A stretch of 22,758 nt of DNA from Penium margaritaceum (GCA_023375785.1 SZWC01000805.1:34541-57298), one strand, 5' to 3'. Shown: positions 1 through 8,157, counted from the stretch's first letter. The notes: a model not told the origin generated them from the sequence alone. A program made the numbers and translations.

Positions 1-2
1 AG

Positions 3-908
3 GAGTTCAAGGAAGCCATGCAGGAGCGCTTCCAGATGTCTGATCTCGGGGAGGCATCATACTTCCTCGGTATCCGGATCACGCGTGACCGTAAGTCACG
101 CTCTCTCTCGCTGCAGCAGAGCCGCTACATTAAGGATGTTTTGCAGCGGTTTGGCATGGCAGAGGCAAAACCCATCGGCACGCCGCTGGAGACGCGGCAG
201 TACCTTGTGAGCTTCAATGGAGAAGCAAATGCAGCTGAGCGGCAGAAGTACCAGAGCGCCGTCGGCAATCTCATGTACCTGATGGTGGCAACCAGGCCGG
301 ATCCCGCACAAGCTGTGAGCGCTGTGAGCCAGCACATGGCTAATCCCGGACTGGAGCACAAGAAGGCAGTGAAGCGGATCTTCCGCTACCTTGCTGGAAC
401 CATCAACATCGGCATCACCTACAGCGGCAATGACAACAGCATCATCGGCTACACAGACGCAGATTGGGCTTCAAACCCTGAGGACCGCAAGTCTATCTCT
501 AGACATGTGTTCTGCATGCATGGTGGAGCCATCAGCTGGTGCAGCAAGCGGCAGGTGGTCGTGGCGACCTCGAACACAGAAGCTGAGTACGTATCTCTCA
601 GCTTTGGAGCCAAGGAAGCTGTTTGGCTCCAACGTCTCATGGCAGAGATGAGTGGGAGTGCAGCAGTTCCAATTCCTGTGCGCGTCGACAACTTGAGCGC
701 AATCGTACTCGCCAAGAATCCTGAGTGTCATGTACGCACCAAGCACATTGATATCGCATATCATTTCATTAGGCACATGGTGCAGGAGGGTGCTATCAAG
801 CTGGAGTTTACTCCAACCAGCAAGCAGGTCGCTGATTTCTGCACCAAGCCAGTGACCCGTGAGAAGCAGCAGTTCTGCATGAAGGCATGTGGACTCAGCC
901 CACTCTGA
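3..908 (+). CDS. Copia pol C-terminus: RT end plus RNase H (5' partial)
   Basis: The frame is open from base 3; the ATG at 18 is internal to the polyprotein, so no true start is present. The product is the last 301 residues of a Ty1/copia polyprotein, which copies element RNA into DNA in virus-like particles and degrades the RNA strand. The first 45 residues or so are the end of the reverse transcriptase, with the family motif LGEASYFLGI; the YVDD catalytic motif lies upstream of the window. The connection follows, with QKYQSAVGNLMYL and ATRPDPAQAVS. RNase HI comes last, with acidic residues visible in YTDADWAS, NTEAEYVSLS and VDNLSAIVLAKN, then RTKHIDI and the ending VADFCTKPVTREK. It stops at TGA 906-908, and the polypurine tract follows within 8 bases. 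The minus-strand element A4 carries the same protein in broken form. High confidence in the identity; whether the whole element is active cannot be seen. Confidence 0.95.
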   Translation, partial: EFKEAMQERFQMSDLGEASYFLGIRITRDRKSRSLSLQQSRYIKDVLQRFGMAEAKPIGTPLETRQYLVSFNGEANAAERQKYQSAVGNLMYLMVATRPDPAQAVSAVSQHMANPGLEHKKAVKRIFRYLAGTINIGITYSGNDNSIIGYTDADWASNPEDRKSISRHVFCMHGGAISWCSKRQVVVATSNTEAEYVSLSFGAKEAVWLQRLMAEMSGSAAVPIPVRVDNLSAIVLAKNPECHVRTKHIDIAYHFIRHMVQEGAIKLEFTPTSKQVADFCTKPVTREKQQFCMKACGLSPL

Positions 909-915
909 CTGCGGC

Positions 916-927
916 AAAGTGGGAGAT
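916..927 (+). other. Polypurine tract of A1
   Basis: AAAGTGGGAGAT lies directly against the LTR start TGTTGGG. It is the expected primer for plus-strand DNA synthesis. The same tract, with GGT at its end, is next to the 3' LTR of A4 on the minus strand (9896-9885). Confidence 0.85.
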
Positions 928-1665
928 TGTTGGGAAAGGAGCCATTTGGCTCAGTTTCAAGTCCACAGGAGCAAGCTCCACGAAAGTACCAGATGCCTTC
1001 TTCGATTGCCGATCTGACTTCACCATTAGAAAGATCACGTGGCAAAATGTCTACGGTCCAAGTTTGAGGCCGATCCAACGGTTGGATTGGGAGATATGAA
1101 TTTTCGAAGTTTCGGGGGTCATGGACCGTCGATGTCTGGGTGGGCATGGGTGATGGCTCCATGCCTTAGCCTGAGGAAAGAAAAAGGCAAGAGGTCCAGG
1201 GTCAAGACCTCATGGGAGAAATATCCAAAAAGGTCCTTGGTCTTAGGATTGCCTTGTCAGAGTGCGCTGACTAGGATAAAGGTACCTCTCCTTACTTTTT
1301 AGGTGAGGTAAGATCCTTGTGTGCTAGCCATGGACACATGGCGATTCTTCATGGGTTTGTGGGTTATATGACCACTAGGAGTGTGCCATGAGAGCATTCT
1401 CTAGCTCTCTAGGTCATGTGTGAGTGGTCAGCCTGATTGCTAGGCTGATTTCCTCCCTTGTGTGAGATTATGGACTTTTTTGTGTGAGCCTTAGCCTCCA
1501 TGGCTAAGTGGTGTGGCTTGTGAGAGGGCTGACTTGCCCAAGCTCTAGCTCTATATGTACTCCATCATTTTGAGTGATTGAACAACCATACTTCAGCACA
1601 AGTGATGTCCTTCCAATCACACATACTCGCTGCTCCGATGCTCCCTCTCTCTTCCAGATCCAACA
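928..1665 (+). repeat. Family A LTR, 3' LTR of A1 (738 bp)
   Basis: The LTR begins TGTTGG and ends CCAACA, a 6-bp terminal inverted repeat with the usual TG...CA ends. Its length is the same 738 bp as both LTRs of A4. It contains a TATA-like CTATATGTA at 1551-1559 and several short perfect inverted repeats that recur in other family A copies. One example is TCAGCCT/AGGCTGA at 1428-1434 and 1442-1448. Short open frames inside it differ between copies and I take them to be chance. Confidence 0.95.
1551..1559 (+). promoter_or_regulatory. Putative TATA box in A1 LTR
   Basis: CTATATGTA lies about 106 bp before the LTR end and recurs in A2, A4 and A5. Its position suits an RNA polymerase II start about 30 bp downstream, which would make R plus U5 roughly 75-80 bp. 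This is inferred from position and sequence only. Confidence 0.4.
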
Positions 1666-2349
1666 AAAACTACCTGATGCCTGCTGCGATTGTCAATCCA
1701 ACTTCATCATTGGAAAGATCAGGTGGCAAAATGTCTACGGTCCATGTTTGAGGACGATGCAACGGTCGGATTGGGAGATATGAGTTTTTGTAGTCTCCAC
1801 GGTCATCGACCACCGATATCCGGGTGACCATGGGCGATGGCTCCATGCCTTATCCTGAGAAAAGAAAAAGGCAAGAGATCCAGGGTCAAGACCTGATGGG
1901 AGAAACATCCAAAAAAGGTCCTAGATTCTTGGGTTGTCTTGTCAGAGTCTGCTTACTAGGAAAAAGGTACCTCTCCTTACTTTTTAGGTGAGGTGAGATC
2001 CTTGTGTGCTAGCCATGGACACATGGGGATTCTCCATGAGATTGTGGGTTATGTGACCACTACGAGTGTTCCATGAGAGCATTTTCTAGCTCCTAGGTCG
2101 TGTGTGAGTGATCAGCCTGATTGCTAGGCTGATTTCCTCCATTGTGTGAGATTATGGTTTCTAGTGTGTGAGCCTTAGCCTCCATGGCTAAGTGGTGTGG
2201 CTTGTGAGAGGGCTGACTTGCCCAAGCTCTAGCTCTATATGTACTCCATCATTTTGAGTGATTGAACAACCATTCTTCAGCACAAGTGATGCCCTTCCAA
2301 TCACACATGCTCGCTGCTCCATGGCTCCCTCTCTCCTCCTGATCTAAGA
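1666..2349 (+). repeat. Family A LTR of A2, first 54 bp displaced by A1
   Basis: This stretch aligns with family A LTR sequence from about LTR base 55 to the end, in the same orientation as A1 and directly after the A1 LTR. The missing first 54 bases or so would lie on the far side of A1, outside the window, as expected if A1 inserted here. It is more diverged than A1: the terminal CCAACA has become CTAAGA (2344-2349), and there are small indels. It would be the 5' LTR of the broken element that follows. Confidence 0.9.
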
Positions 2350-3016
2350 GTAGTAAGATAAAGAGAATGACAAGTGCCATTTTTGCCAAAAAGAGGGACA
2401 CTACAAGAAAGTGTACTTCAAGCTCAAGAGGGACCAGAAGGAGGAGCAACTGCGACAATAAAAGCAGCAATCTCCATAGCAACAACAACATCAGCAAAAG
2501 AAGCTTCTGACGACTCCTATGGCTACATCCTCGACAAGGGAAAAGGAGAGGATTTGGCCAAGTCGGTAAAAGAAGGTGGCATGTACCACCTGCAGGTAGC
2601 GACCAAGATCCTGCGTGAGTGGATTCTTGCAATAGTGGTGCAGGAAACACATGGTGAGATCTGGCATGTGCGCTATGGCTACATCTGCATGCGCATTTTG
2701 CAACAGCTTCAAACGAAACAGATGGTGCGTGACTTCTCCATCGTCTCCAACTTTGAGTAGCAGTTGGGGATTGGCTGTTTGGAAAGGAACTGACAGTGTG
2801 AGACCTTCTCTGGAGCAGGATAGCATGCAATAGAGGTCCTAGAGATGGTCGATACAGACTTGTCTCGCCCGATGCAGACGCAGAGCCTTTGAGGCTCTAG
2901 GTTTTTTCTAACCTTCATTGATGATTTTTGCCATTATACTACTGTGTACTTCGTTGTTTCCAAGGACCAGTGATTTGACAAGTTCAAGGAGTTCAAGGCA
3001 TTGGTGGACAACCAGA
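2350..3016 (+). pseudogene. A2 internal remnant: gag zinc knuckle, pre-integrase and integrase start
   Basis: These are scraps of a family A polyprotein. A zinc-knuckle region around 2370-2440 reads KCHFCQKEGHYKK with the last Cys replaced by Val, followed by the start of the glutamine-rich tract. From about 2510 the GAG-pre-integrase region appears (YGYILDKGKGEDLAK, then ETHGEIWHVRYGYIC, where the second His of the zinc site is Tyr). The start of the integrase core follows (FLTFIDDF near 2913). Compared with A4, the leader and most of gag are gone between the LTR and the knuckle, and a second deletion removes the protease segment near 2510. In-frame stops include TAG at 2758 and TGA in the integrase part. 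The remnant ends where LTR B1 begins at 3017. Confidence 0.85.
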
Positions 3017-3157
3017 TGTTGACCTTATATGCTCCTTATCCAAGGCTGATGTTTGGACAGGCACAGGACGGACTAGGCATGCACTGCTCCCTTCGAGCAA
3101 GCCCCCTTAGTCTAATCTGGATACTATAGCCAGCAAATACTACCTAGGACAACTCCT

Positions 3158-3228
3158 TTTTCCTTAGACGTTCAAGAGTTAGTTTCTGGAGCCAGAGGTC
3201 ACTGGATCAAATCCGATCCCGGTGACTA
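3158..3228 (+). other. tRNA-like segment in LTR B1 (degraded)
   Basis: The anticodon-type hairpin is TCAAGA, loop GTTAGTT, then TCTGG, with one mismatch in the stem. The T-arm area reads ACTGGATCAAATCCGAT and its stem has decayed. The position within the LTR equals that in B2 and B3. It is not a functional tRNA gene; see the B2 entry for the best-preserved copy. Confidence 0.45.
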
Positions 3229-3820
3229 ATTTTCTTTGTGACCAAAAGGGGGGCAAGAAGGTTCTCAGAGAGATTTTACAACATTTGAAGGTCCTTCCTG
3301 GTGGCTAGCGCTATTTGGCGGTCACAGGGAGCGCCATATAGCCAAGGCCGATGACGAAATCTAGATTGCTCCCAAAGTAGCTCATCCAAGGAGCAACTGC
3401 GTGCCTAGGCTTGACGTTGTCTCTAAGACTATAAGAACCTATAAGTTTCTTGTCATTGAGTACAGTTCTTACCTTTGAGAATCCTAACATAGTTGTTTAC
3501 GAGAGCCAGACACTAAAGAAACATTGGTTGGTCTAAGCCCCATGATTTCGCTCCTCGTGCGAAAGTGACCAGGTGCTAAGGACATAGTGCAAGGAAATGA
3601 TTCGTATGAACTGCTCAGTGTTGAACCTTGGCTTGAGGGTGATATCATCTCTTGGTTGTAATACCAAGAGCGGTCGGCGAAAACCATTGTGTCGGACCTG
3701 TTTTCTAGACCCTCGCCTCACACAGGTTGACAAAGGATTATGGGTCCACGGAAACTAGTTGTAAGGAACGCTTTTGCGCACTCTTGCATCCTCTCTGTTT
3801 TATAGCACGCATCTGCTGTA

Positions 3821-3883
3821 TCAACTCCATTTGTTCCATCTGCTCCATCAACTCCATTTCCTCCATCTGCTCCATCAGCTCCA
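3821..3883 (+). repeat. 27-bp tandem repeat in LTR B1 (2.3 copies)
   Basis: Units start at 3821, 3848 and 3875 and differ at two or three positions. Each 27-bp unit is built from 9-bp blocks ending in TCCA. The equivalent part of B2 (about 4990-5040) has a shorter, less regular version, and B3 lacks it. Confidence 0.8.
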
Positions 3884-4071
3884 ATGACGGGTGCGAACAT
3901 TTAGCGAAAGAGCCAAGGATAAACTCTGTCCTTGGAGGCACAACCCTGGATTTGCTAGTGTGCGTTCTTCCCTGTTTGGAGGCGATCAAAGGCTAGGGGG
4001 CAAGCGACATATCTGTACCTTCGAAACTGGAAGGAGACAATAGCCTAACTTAGCGTACATCAGCCTGAACA

Positions 4072-4149
4072 AAATAGAGAACTAGAGAAGCAGAGAAGCA
4101 GTATGACGATACCCGCGTCGCTCACTCTCGAGCAGGTCAATAGAGCGAT
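4072..4149 (+). pseudogene. Leader and first gag codons of a truncated family B element (B1)
   Basis: This 78-bp stretch aligns with the leader that follows LTR B2 (5274-5350): AGAGAAGCAGAGAAGCAG, then an ATG at 4103 and about 15 codons up to CTCGAGCAGGTCAAT. LTR B2 begins at 4150, so the B1 gag is cut off almost at its start. The open frame from 4103 to 4315 simply runs from this gag start into LTR B2 and is not a gene. Confidence 0.75.
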
Positions 4150-4207
4150 TGTTGACCTGATATGCTCCTTGTCCATGGCTGATGTTTGGATAAGAACAGG
4201 ACAGACT

Positions 4208-4313
4208 AGGCACGTACTACTCCCTTGGAGTAAGTCCCCTGGGTCTGGTCTAGATAAACAAGGCATGCACTACTCCTTTGGAGCAAGTCCCCTTGGTCTA
4301 ATCTGGATAGTAT
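4208..4313 (+). repeat. 53-bp tandem duplication in U3 of LTR B2
   Basis: Two imperfect copies are offset by 53 bp, both starting AGGCA and containing ACTACTCC. The same duplication with the same offset is in B3 (16848-16953), while B1 has one copy. Confidence 0.8.
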
Positions 4314-4341
4314 AGCCAGCAAATACTGCCTACAACTCCTT

Positions 4342-4408
4342 GTGGCTTAGATGTTCCAGAGTTAGTCTCTGGAGCGAGAGGTCACTGGGTCAAATCCCAG
4401 CTCGATGA
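4342..4408 (+). other. tRNA-like segment in LTR B2 (best preserved)
   Basis: The sequence folds like the lower part of a tRNA. A stretch resembling the A box is GTGGCTTAGATG (4342-4353). A perfect 5-bp stem CCAGA/TCTGG (4356-4360 with 4368-4372) closes a 7-nt loop GTTAGTC with T at the position of U33 and TAG at the anticodon place (4363-4365). A 12-nt variable region follows. Then comes a T-arm with perfect stem CTGGG/CCCAG (4385-4389 with 4396-4400) and loop TCAAAT, one base shorter than normal. I find no matching 5' acceptor strand. The pattern recalls plant tRNA-Leu(UAG), or the head of a tRNA-derived SINE. The fold is read directly; the tRNA origin is inference. Confidence 0.55.
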
Positions 4409-5304
4409 CTTATTTTCTTTACGACTAAAAGGGGGAGAGGAAGCTTCTAAGAGACATCTTAGAACATTCCAAGGTCCTTCCTGGTGGCTGGTGCCACTTG
4501 GCGGTCACAGGGAGTGCCATGTAGGCAGGGGGGATGATGCAATCCATATTGTCCGCAAAGTGGCTCATCCAAGGAACCACTACGTGCCCAGGCTACACGC
4601 TGGCTATAGGACTATAAGAACCTGTCTGTTTCCTGTCATTGAGTACAGTTCTTACCTTTGAGACTCCTCACAAAGTTCTCCACCAGAGGCAGACACTAAA
4701 GAATCATTGGTTGCTCTACGCCCCAGGAGTTTGCTCCTCACGCAAAAGTGACCAGGTGCTAAGGACACTATGCAAGGATAAGAGTCGTATGAGCTGCTCA
4801 GTGTGGAACCTTTGCTCTGAGGGTAATATCATGTCTTGGTTTCAATACATACAGCGGTCGGCGGGAACCACTATGTCAGAATTTGTTTCTAGATTATCGC
4901 CTCAGGTAGGTTGACAAAGAGTTATGGACCCACACTGACAAGTTGTAAGGCACGCTTCTGCACACTCTCGTGCCCTCTCTGTCTTGTAGCGCGCATCAAC
5001 TCCATCAGCTCTACCTACTCCATCTGCTCCATTAGCTCTTACGGTGGATGCTGGCACTTAGCGAACAAGCACTTAGGATAAGCTCTACCCTTGAGGTACG
5101 ACACTTGGGCCCTTATCAGAATACGTTCTGCCCTTGGAGACACAACTCTTGGTTCACTAGTGTACATTCTTCTTTCTTTACAGGAGATCAACGGCTAAGG
5201 GGTAAGCGACAGATCTGTACCCTCTAAAACCATAGCACATAACAGCCTACATCAGCGTACACCGGCCTCAACAAAGCAGAGAAACAGAGAAGCAAAGAAG
5301 TAGT

Positions 5305-6160
5305 ATGACGACACGCGCAAACTCAGTCTCGAGCATGTCAATGGTCGGATGTCAAAGTTCACTGGGTTTTGTCTTCCCTTATGGAGATGGGAATTTGAGA
5401 TTGTCATGATGGTGCGTGGCTACTTGAAGATATTCCTTGGAGAAGAGGTTGCACCGCCAAAAACAGATCCTAGATATGAAGCGTCGAGTATCAAAAATGA
5501 CATGGCGCCTACAATTCTTGTGATATCAGTGCATGAGTCACAGCATGTCTACCTCCAAGGTATCACACATGCATCAAAGGCTTATGAGAAGCTTCCACGT
5601 GTACACCAATCAACGGCTCTTGTAAATCACCTATTCATTCTTCAAAAGCTGATTTTGATGAGGGTGAGCAAGGAGAAGTCCATTCCTGACTTCTTGTTGC
5701 AGTTCGAAAGATTGCTACAGCAAGGGACCTAAATGAACTGGGACATCGATACCAACATGCATGCCATGATCCTCCTCATGACACTACCTGAAAGCCGGGA
5801 TCCTCTCATTATCGTCTTTGGCGGTTGGAAGGAGGAGGATTTGACGTATGAGGTAGTGTTTGAGAACGTACGCAATGAGGCCATGCGTCAGAACGGTATT
5901 GAGACTAACATTTCAGCCTATGCTTCATAGTACAATGGTCATGGCAATAATTCCTCTTTTGGTCTGAGTAGCAGCAGAAGCGGTGGCGGTGGAGGAAAAG
6001 GCAATGGTAGTGGTGGAAAGAGTTCAAAACGTCCTGGGAAGTACCATAACAGTGGCAAGCCTGGACATTGGGCAGGGGAGTGCACGGCTCCCAAGAAGGA
6101 AGACGGAGATCATGGTGGTAGATATGAGGGCAAAGGAAAAGGTAAGGAGTTCACAAACAT
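5305..6160 (+). pseudogene. Element 2 gag (copia nucleocapsid polyprotein), broken
   Basis: Translation probably began at the ATG at 5305 in the leader. A one-base frameshift then leads to the long frame from 5349. The gag body reads through VMMVRGYL and the LQKLILMRVSKEKSIPDFLLQFERLL region, is stopped by TAA at 5730, and continues in the same frame from 5733 (MHAMILLMTLPESRDPL) to a TAG at 5928. A glycine/serine-rich linker and a zinc knuckle follow (about 6035-6095), reading KYHNSGKPGHWAGEC. Its first and second Cys are Tyr and Ser, so the CX2CX4HX4C metal site is lost. Element 3 carries the same protein at 17830-18720, which fixes the frame. Gag packages element RNA in the family; this copy cannot. 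Confidence 0.85.
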
Positions 6161-7413
6161 GATGGTTGAGAGCTTACCGGCAACCAAAGCAGCGGCTCTG
6201 CTCAAGCATCGAGCCTACGGCCTCCACTCTGGCACAAACCGCCACTCTTCAAGGGACAAGGATGGGTTCATCTCCATTGGGGATGCTAAGCTTCGCTTCA
6301 GGTGTGCCAACGATAGCCTTGTCCATGCGCAAGGCGAGCAAGATAGGTTGATGAGCATCTACGTGAACGGTGCTGAAAAGGACTTAAAGCTGGAGAACAT
6401 CGTCTCCATGCTGTCTTTTGCGGCAAACCTTTTGTCAGTGTAGGAAATTATAGACCACGACATGACGGTCGTCTCAAAGAGGAGGAGGCTGTGACTGTCA
6501 AGAACGAGGACATCAACATCTCCTATCCAAAGGAAAATCTTACCGCACAGGTCCTAAGACTTGATGGGCTCTACGTGTTGCACACCAATCCCCTTGATGC
6601 TACTTATGAGGGATATGCAGCGATTGAAGAGTCCAAGTCTTCAAAGCCTGATTTTACACCACAAGCCGTCACCATGACGGTAAACTCCAACAACACAGAT
6701 AGAACAAAGCTGTGGCACAAGCGGTTGGGCCATGTTGTTGACAGCACATTGCAAGCAATGGAGCTGTACGAAGTGGTTCATGGGATGGAGCGATGCAAGG
6801 TCAAGGATTACGGAAAGTGCAAAAAGCTGTGTAAGCCATGCCTCCTAGTCAAGGCAAACAGAAAGTCCTTTGAACGTAATGGTAAACTTGCGGCAGGAAT
6901 CTTGGACCTGATTCACTCCGATGTGTACATACCATTCCGCACCCCTTCGAACGGTGGTAGTAAGTATTTCTTGACCTTCATCGATGACCATGGTCGCAAG
7001 ATGTGGATCTATTTCCTCAAGACAAAGGGACAAAGCTATAAGAGTTTGTCACCATGGTAGACTGGTAGACAAGCAAGAAGATCAAAGCACTGCTTACGGA
7101 CAACAGTGCTAAGTACAAGGCGTGCAAAGGTTGGTTGAGCAAACACGGCTTCAACCACCAGTCCACCATGCCTTACTCCCCCAAGAGTAATAGTGCTGCC
7201 AAACGAATAAACTAGACTATCCTCGGCATGACACAAAGCATGCTCTTCAACGCCAAACTCCCATCTTGAATCTAGGCTGAAGCTACATGAACTGCTTGCT
7301 ACCTTGTGAATCTCACTGCGCCAGCTACGCTTGAAAGGCGTGATAAGAAACAGCAAGAGAAGCAACTCAGGACGCTACAGGAATCTTGGTCAGGGAAAAA
7401 GTCAGATGCCTCA
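6161..7413 (+). pseudogene. Element 2 protease remnant and integrase, broken
   Basis: After gag, an HSGTNRH stretch (near 6218) sits where copia proteases have the DSG motif, with His in place of the catalytic Asp. GAG-pre-integrase follows (LWHKRLGHV near 6710, then CKPC near 6833), giving the HH-CC zinc site of integrase. In the core, ILDLIHSDVY and LLTDNSAKY hold the first two catalytic Asp, but the expected Glu is Lys in SAAKRIN. Damage includes a TAG at 6441, frameshifts near 6490 and 7035, and stops TAG 7066, TAG 7213, TGA 7267, TAG 7273 and TGA 7288. Several of these align with Gln, Trp, Cys or Arg codons in element 3. The coding sequence is then cut by the solo LTR A3. Confidence 0.85.
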
Positions 7414-7418
7414 CACTT
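7414..7418 (+). other. Left target duplication of solo LTR A3
   Basis: CACTT is immediately left of the LTR and pairs with CAGTT at 8153-8157, with one mismatch. Element 2 homology resumes directly after the right copy, in the frame used before the insertion. Confidence 0.75.
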
Positions 7419-8152
7419 TGTTAGATCTTGAGGAGAGAGGGAGCCTTGGAGCAGCCAGGATGTGGGACTGGAAGGGCATCACTTGTGCTGAAGAATGGTT
7501 CTTCAATCACTCAAAATGAAGGACTACATATACAGCTAGAGCATGGGCAAGTCAGCCCTCTCTCAGGTCACACCACTTAGCCATGGAGGCTGAGGCTCAC
7601 ACACTGGACTCCATAATCTCATACAAGGGAGGAAATCAGCCTAGCATTGAGGCTGACCACTCATACACAACCTAGAGAGCTAGAAATTACTCTAATGGCG
7701 ACTCCTAGTGGTCACATAAACCACAATCCCATGGAGAATCGCCATGTGTCCATGGCTAGCACACAAAGATCTCATCTCACCTAAAAAGTGAGAGGTACCT
7801 CTTTCCTAGTCCACACACTCACACAAGGTAACCCAAGAATCTAGGACCATTTTGGATATTTTTCCCATCAGGTCTTGACCTTGGACCTCTTGTCCTTCTC
7901 TTTTCTCAGGCTAGGGCATGGAGCCATCGCACATGGTCACCCGAATATCGGCAGTCAATGATCCCAAAAACTTTGAGAATTCATATCTTCCAATCCGGCC
8001 GTTAGATCGGCCTCAAACGTGGAGAGTAGACATTTTGTCACCTGATCTTTCCAATGGTGAGGTGGAATCAACGATTGGAACAAGGATGTGGTAGTTTCTT
8101 GGAGTTTGCTCCTGTGGACCTGAAATTAAGCCAAATGGCTCCTTTTCCTACA
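7419..8152 (-). repeat. Solo family A LTR (A3), inverted
   Basis: This is a complete family A LTR of 734 bp in reverse orientation, with ends TGTTAG...CCTACA. No internal family A sequence is attached on either side, so it is a solo LTR left by recombination between the two LTRs of an insertion. It is more diverged than the A1 and A4 LTRs and carries small deletions. An open frame from 8054 to 8284 starts in this LTR and runs into element 2; it is a fortuitous fusion. Confidence 0.92.
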
Positions 8153-8157
8153 CAGTT
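8153..8157 (+). other. Right target duplication of solo LTR A3
   Basis: CAGTT is the partner of CACTT at 7414-7418. Confidence 0.75.

Larger units (their letters stand above)
1..1665 (+). mobile_element. Family A Ty1/copia element A1, 3' part
   Basis: This is the 3' end of a copia-type LTR retrotransposon cut by the left window edge. It holds the end of the pol reading frame (to 908), a polypurine tract (916-927) and a complete 3' LTR (928-1665). The first base after the LTR falls inside another family A LTR (A2), so A1 was inserted into A2. The five bases after the LTR, AAAAC (1666-1670), are the expected right-hand target duplication, but its partner lies outside the window. Its pol tail has no stop or frameshift, whereas every other internal region here is broken, so A1 looks like the youngest copy with coding sequence. 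Confidence 0.93.
3017..4071 (+). repeat. Family B LTR B1 (about 1055 bp)
   Basis: The LTR begins TGTTGACC, as do B2 and B3, and I place the end at TGAACA (4066-4071) by comparison with TCAACA at the end of B2. It interrupts the A2 integrase remnant; CCAGA (3012-3016) is the candidate left target duplication. B1 differs from B2 and B3 by having a single copy of a 53-bp U3 block. It carries a 27-bp tandem repeat (3821-3883), a tRNA-like segment (about 3158-3228) and a TATA-like TATAAG at 3430-3435. The right end is less certain than the left. Confidence 0.85.
4150..5273 (+). repeat. Family B LTR B2, 5' LTR of element 2 (about 1124 bp)
   Basis: The LTR begins TGTTGACC and ends TCAACA (5268-5273), matching ends for a TG...CA LTR. 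In U3 a 53-bp block is duplicated in tandem (4208-4260 and 4261-4313). The tRNA-like segment lies at 4342-4408, and a TATA-like TATAAG at 4613-4618 corresponds to 3430-3435 in B1. It is followed by leader and gag of element 2. Confidence 0.87.

Noticed and set aside
2249..2830. 193-residue minus-strand open frame with a Leu-rich stretch
   Set aside because: It is antisense to the A2 LTR end and A2 internal remnant. The Leu run is the reverse of the CAA/CAG-rich gag tract. No independent support.
3821..3883. CRISPR-like array
   Set aside because: Units are contiguous with no unique spacers. It is a simple tandem repeat in an LTR.
4103..4315. 70-residue frame from the B1 gag start
   Set aside because: Only the first 15 codons or so are gag; the rest is LTR B2.
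4342..4408. An intact tRNA-Leu gene
   Set aside because: No 5' acceptor strand, a T-loop one base short, and no standard D-arm. I report it only as tRNA-like.
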